From: Lentzea sp. NEAU-D7
GTDB lineage: Bacteria > Actinomycetota > Actinomycetes > Mycobacteriales > Pseudonocardiaceae
NCBI RefSeq assembly: GCF_026242055.1
Contig: NZ_JAPJDL010000001.1
Location: 434,001-498,000, forward strand
Reading direction: 5' to 3'
DNA length: 64,000 bases
Numbering within the stretch: position 1 is the first letter of the stretch; each line of letters begins with the position of its first letter. The notes under the pieces are model-generated. The model was not told the origin of the DNA and did no database searches. It saw only the letters and a list, made by a program, of their open reading frames with translations. Below are positions 1-8,302 of the stretch, in pieces. The position numbers and the translations under genes are program-made.

Positions 1-331
1 GGCCGTGCTCGCGGCTGATCGCCTTGGCCCAGATGTCGGGGATGCCGAAGTCGACCAGCACGGCGGTGGTCAGGATGCTGGCTTCGAGGTTGTTGCCGAT
101 GCCGACGACCGCGCGCTCGAACTCGTCGACGCCCAGCTGGCGCATGACCTCGGCGTCGGTGCTGTCGGCGACGACCGCGTGGGTGACGTCGTCGGCGTGG
201 CGCTGGATCAGCTTCGAGTCCGAGTCGATCGCCATGACCTCGGTGCCCAGACCGATCAGTTCGACCGCGACCGAACTGCCGAAGCGGCCCAGTCCGAGCA
301 CGACGACGCGGGGTGTCTGCTTATCCGACAA
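1..331 (-). CDS. RCK/KtrA-TrkA family K+ channel regulatory subunit, partial (C-terminus outside window)
   Basis: About 110 N-terminal codons are present; the gene runs off the left edge. The product opens with a Rossmann nucleotide-binding motif, GLGRFGSS at residues 13-20, then an acidic residue at the end of the second strand (AIDSDS), as in RCK (TrkA-N) domains that bind NAD(H) or ATP and gate K+ transporters on the cytoplasmic face. I place the start at TTG 331, because GAGGAG lies 7 nt upstream; this start overlaps the stop codon of the upstream channel gene by 11 nt, so the two are probably translationally coupled. Together they form a Ktr/Trk K+ uptake system. The family is clear. Whether it is KtrA, KtrC or TrkA cannot be settled from the fragment. 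Confidence 0.9.
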   Translation of the reverse strand, partial: MSDKQTPRVVVLGLGRFGSSVAVELIGLGTEVMAIDSDSKLIQRHADDVTHAVVADSTDAEVMRQLGVDEFERAVVGIGNNLEASILTTAVLVDFGIPDIWAKAISREHG

Positions 332-1646
332 TGGGTCGCTCCTCGGGTAGTTCGTAGCGCCGGCGGCGTTCCCGCAGCGCCAGGGACGAGACCAGCGTGA
401 TCGGACCGACCCTGCCGATGAACATGAGCACGATGATGACGAGCTGCCCGGAGAGGGGCAGCTGGGGAGTGATGCCGGTGGACATGCCGACGCCGCCGAA
501 CGCCGACGTGGTCTCGACCAGCACGGCGTCGAGGCGGAACGAGGTGGTGGCGAGCATGACCATCGTCGCGACCATCACCACGCCGACGCCCAGCAGTGCG
601 ACCGTGACCGCCTGGCGCTGCACCTCCGCGCTCAGCCGGCGGCCCATGACGTGCACGCTGGGCTCGGCGCGGACCTCCGCCAGCAGCACGAACGCGAGCA
701 GCGCGAACGTCGTGACCTTGATGCCGCCCGTCGTCCCCGCGCTCCCGCCGCCGATGAACATCAGCACGTCGTTGACGAGCAGCGTGGCGGGCTGCAGCTG
801 GGCGACCTCGAGGGTGTTGAACCCGGCCGTGCCGGGCATGACGCCGTGGAACAGTCCGATCAGGAGCTTGTCGCCGAAGCCGTACGGGCCGAGCGTGCCC
901 GCGCGGGTCCACTCGACGGCGAGCACGACCAGGGTGCCGAACGCCATCAGGCCCAGGTACACCGGCACGGTGATCTTGGTGTGCAGCGACCACCGCTTGC
1001 GCCGGCGGCGCAGGAACTCGAACAGCACCGGGAACCCCAGCCCGCCCGTCACCGCGAGCGCCACGACCGGCAGGCACACCCACGGATCGGTCGCGTACCG
1101 CACGAGGTTGTCGGGGTGGAGCGAGAGACCGACGCTGTTGAACGCCGAGATGGAGTGGAACACCCCGGAGTACACCGCCCGCCCGAACGGCTCGCCGTAG
1201 CCGAGCCAGAACCGCAGGGCCAGCACGACCGCGCCGATCGCCTCCACGACCAGGCTGATCGTCACCACCCCCGCGACGACCCCGCGGACGTGCCCGAGGT
1301 TCAGCGTGTTGGTCTCGGTCTTCACGGTGAGCTGCATCTGCAGGTTCAGCCGGTGCGAGATCAGCAGCGCCAGCACCGACGCGAGCGTCATGATGCCGAA
1401 ACCGCCGACCTGCCACAGGACCAGCAGCAGGACCTCGCCGAACACCGACCAGTGCGAGCCGGTGTCGACCACCGCGAGCCCCGTGCCGCTGATGCCGGAG
1501 GTCGCGGTGAACAGCGCGGCCATGAACCCCGTGGCCTGACCCGACTCGGACGAGACCGGCAGCATCAGCAGCGCCGTGCCGGCCGCGGTGGCCGCCAGGA
1601 AGGCGAGTACGACTAGGCGGGCGGGATGCCGCCACCCGGTGATCAC
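321..1646 (-). CDS. TrkH/KtrB family potassium uptake membrane subunit
   Basis: A 441-residue polytopic membrane protein with GTG start. Hydrophobic segments run through most of the chain, and the four pore-loop signatures of the SKT (Trk/Ktr/HKT) superfamily can be recognised in order: SGISGTG, FHSISAFNSVG, GVMPGTAGFNT and TTSAFGGVGMS. The conserved segment GGGSAGTTGGIK lies between loops three and four. The length fits KtrB-type subunits. It forms the K+ (possibly Na+-coupled) permeation path, with the overlapping downstream RCK gene as its cytoplasmic gate. It is housekeeping, unrelated to the peptide cluster except by position, and marks the left boundary of that cluster. Confidence 0.93.
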   Translation of the reverse strand: MITGWRHPARLVVLAFLAATAAGTALLMLPVSSESGQATGFMAALFTATSGISGTGLAVVDTGSHWSVFGEVLLLVLWQVGGFGIMTLASVLALLISHRLNLQMQLTVKTETNTLNLGHVRGVVAGVVTISLVVEAIGAVVLALRFWLGYGEPFGRAVYSGVFHSISAFNSVGLSLHPDNLVRYATDPWVCLPVVALAVTGGLGFPVLFEFLRRRRKRWSLHTKITVPVYLGLMAFGTLVVLAVEWTRAGTLGPYGFGDKLLIGLFHGVMPGTAGFNTLEVAQLQPATLLVNDVLMFIGGGSAGTTGGIKVTTFALLAFVLLAEVRAEPSVHVMGRRLSAEVQRQAVTVALLGVGVVMVATMVMLATTSFRLDAVLVETTSAFGGVGMSTGITPQLPLSGQLVIIVLMFIGRVGPITLVSSLALRERRRRYELPEERPIVG

Positions 1647-2268
1647 CGCGACAGCCTAGAACGTCCAACCCGGACACGTGGGGGCACTCCCGGACAGGGC
1701 GGGCTCGGCCTCACCGGGGGCGGCGGGACTGGGACTGAGACGGCGTGGGTGCGGCGGGCGGGCCGGACATGCCTCGCGGACCTCAGGTGCAGGTTGCGCC
1801 GGGGTCCGGCGGACGTGGCCTGTATGTCCCAGGCGCCGGGCAGGGCCGCGCCGAACACAGCGGGCACGCCCACCGGGAATCCGGCAGGACACGACCTCAC
1901 GCTTCAAGCGCCGGGCAGGGCCCCGGCAGGCACGCCCAGCGCATCCCATCGGGAATCCGACAGGACACAGCCCCACGTTCCCCAGCACCGGCAGAGCCAC
2001 GCCGGACACGACCAACGCGAGCACGGCGGAGGCGGCCTCACCGGCCACACACGCGCATCCCAGCCATTCCGGGCGCAGCCGCACCAGGCCCCAGCGGAAC
2101 ACAGCACGCTCAAGCGCCGGGCAGGAGCACGCGTGACACGGCGAGCACGCCCGAAGGCAGCCCGCCCGCCATGCCCACTCCCCTGGCACGCCGGACATGC
2201 CCACGCCCGCTCACCCCGGGCAAGCCGGGCGCAGCCTCACCGAAGTCCGGCAGGGCTGCGCCACACGG
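1647..2268. repeat. GC-rich intergenic region with degenerate ~75 bp repeats
   Basis: No convincing gene lies between the K+ channel gene and the MbtH gene; the open frames here are overlapping, low-complexity and Arg/Pro/Ala-rich. Degenerate repeats are visible. The string gcgccgggcagggcc occurs at 1833 and 1908, with a shortened copy near 2114. The string gggaatccg followed by a caggac-like tail occurs at 1875 and 1951. The period is thus about 75-76 bp for two adjacent copies, with looser copies towards 2250. No terminator with a T-run was seen after the MbtH stop. Function unknown. Confidence 0.5.
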
Positions 2269-2499
2269 TCACCTCCCGGCAGCCTGCCGGTCCAGCTGCT
2301 CCCGCACGCTGCGCGGCCGCATGTCCGTCCAGTGCTGGTTCACGTAGTCGAGGCAGGCCTGGCGGGTGTCCTCGCCGTGCGCGACGGTCCAGCCGTCGGG
2401 AACGGCGGCCAGCGTGGCCGGCCAGAGGGCGTGCTGACCCTCGTCGTTGACGACCACGAAGAAGCGGCCGTCCTCGTCATCAAATGGGCTCGTGCGCAT
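2269..2499 (-). CDS. MbtH-like NRPS accessory protein
   Basis: A 76-residue protein with the MbtH family pattern: SPFDDEDG near the N-terminus, NDEGQHALWP, PDGWTV, and CLDYVNQHWTDMRP towards the end. MbtH proteins bind adenylation domains and are often required for their folding or activity. I start it at ATG 2499, because AGGA lies 7-8 nt upstream; two in-frame TTG codons just before are less likely. It is the last gene of the NRPS operon, 13 nt after the second oxygenase gene, so it most likely serves some or all of the ten adenylation domains encoded upstream. Confidence 0.95.
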   Translation of the reverse strand: MRTSPFDDEDGRFFVVVNDEGQHALWPATLAAVPDGWTVAHGEDTRQACLDYVNQHWTDMRPRSVREQLDRQAAGR

Positions 2500-2512
2500 C
2501 AACAATTCCTGA

Positions 2513-3541
2513 CTAGTAGATGGTGCGGTCGTCGGCGGTGCGGCGGTGTGCCCGCGACTTGCGGAGGTCGCGGGCGATGTTCAGGCGGGTGAGCCAGCGG
2601 TCGGTGCCGTCGAAGCGGGCGGTGAACGGCTCGCGGCCGTGGGTGCCGCGGTAGTTGTCCAGGAACAGGACCTCGCCGGGCTTCAGGGCGTAGCCCGCGA
2701 TGTTCGCGTCGATCGCCTTGACGATCGTGTCCAGCGCGGCGGCGGCCTCGGGGTCGGAGGCCGGGACCTCCATGAAGTACGGGTCGAGGCGCAGGTACGG
2801 GTTCTCCTGCGGGCCGAACAGCACGGCGATGGGCTCCGGGTTCGCGTCCAGGCCGGAGATCCACTCGTAGCTGCGGTCGCGCAGGCGGCGCAGCTGCTCG
2901 TCGCCGTCGTTCTGGCGGTTGGCTGCGAGGTGCGAGCGGTCCGGGCGGATCGGGAAGCGCTCCTGGCGCAGCACCTCGACGACGTCGGCGGGCAGGTCGA
3001 TGCCTTCCAGCGAGCCGTAGGTGGTGTTGACGCCGTCGGGGTTGCGCAGGCACATGAGGCCCACGTAGTCCGTGCGCATCGGGTGGAACGCGTCCTCGAT
3101 GTGCCACGTGAGCAGCTCCTCGCTGCCCGAGCCGAGCTGCTCGTACTGGTGTTCCTCGATGGGGAACACGTCGTGCAGCAGCCGGCCGTCCTGCTGGGTG
3201 GACCAGGCGATCGGGTCGCCCAGCAACGACGCGCAGAGGTAGAAGAACAGGTCCTCCGCGAGCGTCGGCCTGCCCTCGCCGCCGCAGTCCTTCCAGTGCG
3301 CGGGCGTGAGGCCGATGCGGTCGTCGTCGATCGGGTAGCCGCCGACCACGCACAACGGGTGGGGCTCGGTGAGGCGGAACTCCAGCAGGCCGGCGCGCAG
3401 GGCGCGCGGCAGTTCGTGGGCGATGACCGTGGCCTCGCGCACGAACGCGGGGTCCTCGACCGTGCGGTACCGCTCGGCCAGCGACTCCACGAGCGCGCCG
3501 GCCTCGGCGACGTCGGATTCGGACAGGTCAATTCTGAACAC
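2513..3541 (-). CDS. VioC/AsnO-like Fe(II)/2-oxoglutarate amino acid hydroxylase (second copy)
   Basis: A 342-residue protein of the clavaminate-synthase-like (TauD/CAS) fold. The iron facial triad is visible: H147 and E149 in WHIEDAFHP, and H301 in RGTHGRE. R315 in GTDRWLTR, 14 residues after the distal His, is the expected 2-oxoglutarate ligand. The segments GLMCLRNPDG, IRPDRSHL and the closing TRLN/RDLRKS resemble arginine beta-hydroxylases of the VioC group. It starts with GTG and overlaps the upstream PLP gene by 14 nt. Likely role: hydroxylation of a free amino acid, arginine being the leading candidate given the capreomycidine-synthase-like partner. Position and stereochemistry of hydroxylation are not readable. 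It is clearly diverged from the other oxygenase of the operon, so the two probably act at different positions or on different substrates. Confidence 0.88.
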   Translation of the reverse strand: MFRIDLSESDVAEAGALVESLAERYRTVEDPAFVREATVIAHELPRALRAGLLEFRLTEPHPLCVVGGYPIDDDRIGLTPAHWKDCGGEGRPTLAEDLFFYLCASLLGDPIAWSTQQDGRLLHDVFPIEEHQYEQLGSGSEELLTWHIEDAFHPMRTDYVGLMCLRNPDGVNTTYGSLEGIDLPADVVEVLRQERFPIRPDRSHLAANRQNDGDEQLRRLRDRSYEWISGLDANPEPIAVLFGPQENPYLRLDPYFMEVPASDPEAAAALDTIVKAIDANIAGYALKPGEVLFLDNYRGTHGREPFTARFDGTDRWLTRLNIARDLRKSRAHRRTADDRTIY

Positions 3542-4646
3542 GGGCCTTCTCCCCTGCGAGTGCGAGCGTGTCGAGGCCTCGGGTGAACGAGGCGGTGGGG
3601 CCGCCGTAGCCCAGCCGGACGCGGGTCGGGTCCCCGAAGCACGACCCCGGGACGAGGAGCGTGCGGTGTTCCCTCGCCAGGTCGTGGCAGAAGCCGGTGG
3701 TGTCGGTGTGGCCGAGCAGCCGCGGGAACGTGCTGGCGCTGCCCATCGGCACCGGCAGGTCGATCAGGTCCGGGTGGTCGGCGGCCCACTGGCGCAGCAG
3801 GCCGAGGTTGCGGCGGGCCTGCTCCATGCGCGGGCCGACCAGCAGGCCGGCGTGCCGGGCGACGCGGGTGGCGAGCAGCTCGACCAGCGGCGAGAGGTGC
3901 AACGTCATGCGGTCGCGCAGGTCGAGGGTGCCCCGCAGGACGTCCTCGGGCCCGATCGCCCAGCCGACGCGCAGACCCGGCAGGCCGTAGCCCTTCGACA
4001 GGGTGCCGATGGAGATGGCCCTGTCGTAGTCGTGCACCGGGTCGGTCAAGGGCTCGCCCTCGATGACCATCTCGCGGAAGGCCTGGTCCCACACCAGGTA
4101 CGCACCCGCCTCCGCGCAGATGGCGACGAACTCGTCGCGCTGCTCCGGGGTGAGCGACGCGCCGGTCGGGTTGTGCGGGAAGTTCACGACGACGGCCTTG
4201 GCGCCGTCGATGACCGCACGCAGGTCGTCGAGGTCCGGGCGGAAGCCGTTCTCCGGGCGCAACGGCCACACGCGCAGATCGCAGCCCATGGTCCGGGCGA
4301 TCGACGTGTGCGTGTGGTAGGTCGGCTCGGTGACGACGACGGCGTCGCTCGGCTCGAGCAACGTGCTGAGCACGAGGTAGATCGCCTCGCTGCCGCCGTG
4401 CGTGACCATGACCTTGTCGGGGTCACCGGTCCCCCACTGCGCGGCGATGGCGGTGCGCACTTCCTCGCCGCCGAACGACGTGCTGTCGCGGAACACGACG
4501 GCGTCGAGCTCGTCGTTGCCGATGCCGAGCAACGCGCGCAGCTCCGCGAGCGAGTAGTCCTCGACCCCGCTGCTGCCGATGTCGTCGTCCACCGCGAAGT
4601 AGTACAGACGCATCCAGTCCTCGAGGGGCGCTGGTTCGAACTTCAT
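3528..4646 (-). CDS. Capreomycidine synthase-like PLP-dependent enzyme (VioD / streptolidine-type family)
   Basis: A 372-residue fold-type I PLP enzyme. The PLP lysine is K218 in TLSKGYGLPGLRVG; other family landmarks are NFPHNPTG (155-162), D187 in VWDQAF and R226. The N-terminus, with LEDWMRLYYF followed by DIGSSGVEDYSLAE, is strongly reminiscent of VioD, which eliminates the beta-hydroxyl of 3-hydroxyarginine and cyclises the guanidine to capreomycidine; the streptothricin enzyme OrfR is a relative. The resemblance rests on memory of those sequences, not an alignment. ATG 4646 has a strong GAAAGGAG site upstream, 14 nt after the transporter stop. Inference: it builds a cyclic guanidine amino acid for the NRPS from a product of one or both oxygenases. 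A plain aminotransferase is less likely given the VioC-like neighbours. Confidence 0.85.
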   Translation of the reverse strand: MKFEPAPLEDWMRLYYFAVDDDIGSSGVEDYSLAELRALLGIGNDELDAVVFRDSTSFGGEEVRTAIAAQWGTGDPDKVMVTHGGSEAIYLVLSTLLEPSDAVVVTEPTYHTHTSIARTMGCDLRVWPLRPENGFRPDLDDLRAVIDGAKAVVVNFPHNPTGASLTPEQRDEFVAICAEAGAYLVWDQAFREMVIEGEPLTDPVHDYDRAISIGTLSKGYGLPGLRVGWAIGPEDVLRGTLDLRDRMTLHLSPLVELLATRVARHAGLLVGPRMEQARRNLGLLRQWAADHPDLIDLPVPMGSASTFPRLLGHTDTTGFCHDLAREHRTLLVPGSCFGDPTRVRLGYGGPTASFTRGLDTLALAGEKARVQN

Positions 4647-4660
4647 CAGGGCGACTCCTT

Positions 4661-6445
4661 TCAGCGGTAGGCCGAGGACTGCAGGTCGTACAGCTCGGCG
4701 TAGAGGTCGGGGTGGGCCATGAGGTGCTCGTGGCTGCCCACCTCGCGGACGCGCCCGCCGTCGAGGACCACGATCAGATCGGCCATGCGCACCGTCGAGA
4801 AGCGGTGCGACACGAGGAGGGTGACCGTTCCCCGTTGCTTCCCTTCCCGGGCGGCCTGGGCGAAGCGCTCGAACAGCGCGTGCTCGGTCTGCGGGTCGAG
4901 CGCGGCGGTGGGCTCGTCGAAGACCGCGAGCAACGGGTCGGTCCGCAGCAGTCCGCGGGCAAGTGCCAGCTTCTGCCACTGCCCTCCGGACAGCTCGGCG
5001 CCGCCCTCCCAGGACCGGCCGAGCTGGGTGTCGAGACCCCGCGGCAGACCGTCCACAACGGACCTCGCACCGGCCCGTTCCAGCGCCCCGTGCAACGCGG
5101 CGTCGTCGTCGATCCGGCCGATGTCCGCCACACCGACGGTTTCGCGGGCCGCGAACTGCAGTTCGACGAAGTCCTGGAAGGCGCCGGTGAGCCGGGTCCG
5201 CCAGTCGGCACTGGGAATGCGGCGCAGGTCGACTCCGTCGACCTGGATCTCGCCGCCGTCCGGTTCGCAGAAGTCGCACAGCAGTTTCACGAGCGTCGAC
5301 TTGCCGGCGCCGTTCTCCCCCACCAGCGCGACCACGGACCCGGCCGGCAGGTGCAGGGACACGCCGTCGAGGACGGCCCGCTCGCTGGCCGGGTAGCGGT
5401 AGGTCACGTCGACGAGGTCGATGCCGTGGCTCAGCGACGCCGGCGGCGCGGCCGGCTCTTCCGTGCGCTTGACCTCGGTCTCGGCGAACCGCTCGAGCCA
5501 GACGTAGCGCCGCGCTTGCTTGAGGCACCACAGGAAGTCGCCGCTGTAGCCCACGGAGGAGGCGACGACCGCGGCCATCTCGATGGTGAGCGCGACGACC
5601 ATGACGACGTCGCCGGGGGTGGCCCTGCCCTGGATCGCGAGCCAGACCACCAGTGCGATGGCGCCGAAGAACCCCGCCGCGTTGATCACCGCGTCGATGC
5701 TCTTGAGCACGGCGCCGCGCCAGGCGGCGCGGTTGCGGGTGTCGAGCACCTCGTCGGAGACCTCGTGGTGCCGGCGGACCAGCTCGCGGGTGAGCCCGAA
5801 GACGCGCAGCTCCTTGCCCGCACCGGCGGTCGTGCCGATGTCGAACAGGTGGCGGCGCAGCCGCTCGGGTTCGCCGGTGTCCTCCTGGGCGTCGACCGCG
5901 AGGTCGTTGGCCCGGCTGGTGATCCACAACGAGATGAACGCCAGCAGCGCCAGCGAGATCAGCGCCGGGTGGACGTCGGCGAGCAACAGCGCCGTCGTGC
6001 CGAAGCCGACGAACGCGCTGATCAGCCCAGCCGTCGCGTTGGTCATCTCGGCGAGGCTCTCGCGCTCCTCGCGCAGCAGCTGGATCTGGTCGAGGTACTT
6101 CGGGTTCTCGTGCGGGGCAAGGCTTCCGATCCCGCCGAGCAGGCGCATCAGCGTCCGGTCGGACAGCGCCTGGGTGCGTTCGAGGACCGCGAACACGCAG
6201 TGGGCGTTGTAGTACTGGGCCACGATGAGCAGCCCGGTGGCGGCGGCGATGCCGAACCCGGCCGTGAGCGCCCGGTCCAGGTCGCGATCGCTCGCGGCGT
6301 CGACGAGAACGCCGGCGCTGTAGGCGATCAGGGGCCCGGTGAGCGCGAGCGCGATCTCGGTGAGGATCTGGAAGACCGCGTGCCAGCGCGCCGCGCGGAA
6401 CCCGAAGCTGATGGTGGTGAGGAATGCCCGCCAGGTGTCACGCAT
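4661..6445 (-). CDS. ABC exporter half-transporter (TMD-NBD), second subunit
   Basis: A 594-residue fusion of an N-terminal six-helix-type membrane domain (about residues 1-320) and a C-terminal nucleotide-binding domain. The NBD has Walker A GENGAGKST, signature LSGGQWQK, Walker B LLAVFDEPTAALD with its catalytic Glu, and H-loop LLVSHRFST, so its ATP site looks competent. It starts 8 nt inside the end of the preceding transporter gene, which suggests coupled synthesis and a heterodimeric exporter. Likely substrate: the peptide of this cluster, exported for self-protection or delivery; that is inferred from context only. Confidence 0.9.
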   Translation of the reverse strand: MRDTWRAFLTTISFGFRAARWHAVFQILTEIALALTGPLIAYSAGVLVDAASDRDLDRALTAGFGIAAATGLLIVAQYYNAHCVFAVLERTQALSDRTLMRLLGGIGSLAPHENPKYLDQIQLLREERESLAEMTNATAGLISAFVGFGTTALLLADVHPALISLALLAFISLWITSRANDLAVDAQEDTGEPERLRRHLFDIGTTAGAGKELRVFGLTRELVRRHHEVSDEVLDTRNRAAWRGAVLKSIDAVINAAGFFGAIALVVWLAIQGRATPGDVVMVVALTIEMAAVVASSVGYSGDFLWCLKQARRYVWLERFAETEVKRTEEPAAPPASLSHGIDLVDVTYRYPASERAVLDGVSLHLPAGSVVALVGENGAGKSTLVKLLCDFCEPDGGEIQVDGVDLRRIPSADWRTRLTGAFQDFVELQFAARETVGVADIGRIDDDAALHGALERAGARSVVDGLPRGLDTQLGRSWEGGAELSGGQWQKLALARGLLRTDPLLAVFDEPTAALDPQTEHALFERFAQAAREGKQRGTVTLLVSHRFSTVRMADLIVVLDGGRVREVGSHEHLMAHPDLYAELYDLQSSAYR

Positions 6446-8288
6446 CGGTGCCTCCTCCCGTCGGCTGGAAGCGCTCCGCCTGCAGGCGGAACAGGTGGGC
6501 GTAACGGCCGTCGCGATCGATCAGCTCGTCGTGGCCGCCGGCCTCGATGACGCGGCCGTCGGACACGACCACGATCCGGTCCGCGCGCCGCACGGTGGAG
6601 AAGCGGTGCGAGATGATGATCGTGGTGAGGCCCTGGGTGAGATCCAGGAACCGTTCGTACAGCTCGGCTTCCGCCCGCACGTCGAGCGCGGCCGCGGGCT
6701 CGTCGAGCACGAGGACCTTGGCGCCCGCCTCGACGGCGAACATCGCACGCGCCAGCGCGACGCGCTGCCACTGCCCGCCGGAGAGGTCGACGCCGTCGGA
6801 GTAGGTCTGCGACAGGACCGTGTCCCAGCCGTTCGGCAACGACTCGATCAGGTCGCCGATCCCGGCCCGTTCGGCGGCGCGGCGCAGCATCTCCTCGTCA
6901 CCGGCGTGCTCGACGGCACCGAGGCCGATGTTGTCGCGCACGGGCAGGTGGTAGCGCGTGAAGTCCTGGAACAGCACCGCCACCCGCCTGCGCCACTCCT
7001 CGGGATCGAGGCTGGCGAGGTCCGCGCCGTCGATGCTGATCTTGCCGCCGGTGGGTTCGTAGAAACCGGCGAGCAGCTTCACGAGCGAGGTCTTGCCCGC
7101 CCCGTTGTCACCGACGATCGCCAGCGACCGCCCGGCCGGGATCACCAGGTCCAGACCGTTCAGGACGTCGCGTTCGCCGCCGGGATAGCGGAACGACACC
7201 CCTTCGCAGCGGATCTCCTGCGAGGGCACGTCCGCGCTGACCGGGAGCCCCGTCTGCGGCGGCGCACCGTCGGCGAGCCGCTTCTCCAGGGAGAGGAGCT
7301 TCGGCACGGTGACGGCGGCGTTGGACAGGTACAGGTGCTCGTCGCCGACGGCGTACTCGTTGGCGTTGGCCAGCGCCTCCACGAAGACGGCGAGGGCGGC
7401 GAGCGTCAGGTCGCCCTGCACCGCCGCGTAGGCCAGCAGGCCGTACGACAGCACGTTGATGACCAGGATCGCGGACGCGGAGCCGAGCACCATGCCGGCC
7501 CGCGGGCGGCGCGCCCTGCGGATCGGGCCGATCCCCGCCTGCCACAACGCGTCGAACCGCGTGACGAGCCAGTCGAGGGCGCCCCAGAGGCGCACCTCCT
7601 TGGCCGGGCCCGGATCGAGCGCGAGGTCCCTGGCGTACTCGGCCTGGCGGAGCTGGGCGCTCTGCCCGAACCCCTCCTCGCCGACCCGCAGGTAGTCGCG
7701 CTGCATCCGGTAGACGATGATCGGCCAGATCACGAGCCATGCCAGGCCGAGCCACCAGTGGAACCAGGTGAGCACGGCCGCCGAGCCGATCGCCCGCAGC
7801 CACGACGTGAGCACCTCGGGCAGGGCCTCGACGGTCTGGCCCGGCCGGTGCGCGCTCATGCCGAGACCCCGCACGATGCGGACCTCGTCGAGCACGTCGG
7901 AGTCCTCGAGGTGAGCGATGCCCCTGGGCTTGCCCAGCGCGGTGAGCACGACCTCCTGCAGGTACCGGTCGAGGTCGCGGCCGAGCGTGGACACCGCCGC
8001 CCGCAGCAGCGGGGACGTCAGGCGCTCGAGGAGGATCGTGATCGCGACCGCGACCAGCAGGGTGCCCACCCGGCCCGCGGCGGGCGAGCCGGCACCGTCG
8101 CGCGCGGCGTCGGGGATGGCACCGATCAGCAGACCGGTGAGGACGGCGATCCCGATGGGCAGGACCGCGCCCACCACCACGCCGCCGGCCAGGAGCACCG
8201 TGCGAGGCCGGCTGACCCGTGGCAGGACCCGGAGAACGGCGAGGATGCCCTTGGCGGTGGGCGGGAGGCTGTGGAGCGGGTTCGGCAT
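6438..8288 (-). CDS. ABC exporter half-transporter (TMD-NBD), first subunit
   Basis: A 616-residue half-transporter: membrane domain first, then an NBD with Walker A GDNGAGKTS, signature LSGGQWQRVALARAM, Walker B VLVLDEPAAALD and H-loop IIISHRFSTV. Both NBDs of the pair are intact, so this is not a degenerate-site heterodimer on visible motifs. ATG 8288 lies 14 nt after the first oxygenase stop; its 3' end overlaps the next transporter gene by 8 nt. Location in the middle of the biosynthetic operon argues for export of the product or resistance. Confidence 0.9.
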   Translation of the reverse strand: MPNPLHSLPPTAKGILAVLRVLPRVSRPRTVLLAGGVVVGAVLPIGIAVLTGLLIGAIPDAARDGAGSPAAGRVGTLLVAVAITILLERLTSPLLRAAVSTLGRDLDRYLQEVVLTALGKPRGIAHLEDSDVLDEVRIVRGLGMSAHRPGQTVEALPEVLTSWLRAIGSAAVLTWFHWWLGLAWLVIWPIIVYRMQRDYLRVGEEGFGQSAQLRQAEYARDLALDPGPAKEVRLWGALDWLVTRFDALWQAGIGPIRRARRPRAGMVLGSASAILVINVLSYGLLAYAAVQGDLTLAALAVFVEALANANEYAVGDEHLYLSNAAVTVPKLLSLEKRLADGAPPQTGLPVSADVPSQEIRCEGVSFRYPGGERDVLNGLDLVIPAGRSLAIVGDNGAGKTSLVKLLAGFYEPTGGKISIDGADLASLDPEEWRRRVAVLFQDFTRYHLPVRDNIGLGAVEHAGDEEMLRRAAERAGIGDLIESLPNGWDTVLSQTYSDGVDLSGGQWQRVALARAMFAVEAGAKVLVLDEPAAALDVRAEAELYERFLDLTQGLTTIIISHRFSTVRRADRIVVVSDGRVIEAGGHDELIDRDGRYAHLFRLQAERFQPTGGGTDA

Positions 8289-8302
8289 GACTTCCGTATC
8301 CG

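Noticed and set aside
1626..2450. Overlapping frames up to 274 codons in the gap after the K+ channel gene
   Set aside because: Low-complexity Arg/Pro/Ala/Gly products generated by the repeats; frames overlap one another and the MbtH gene.
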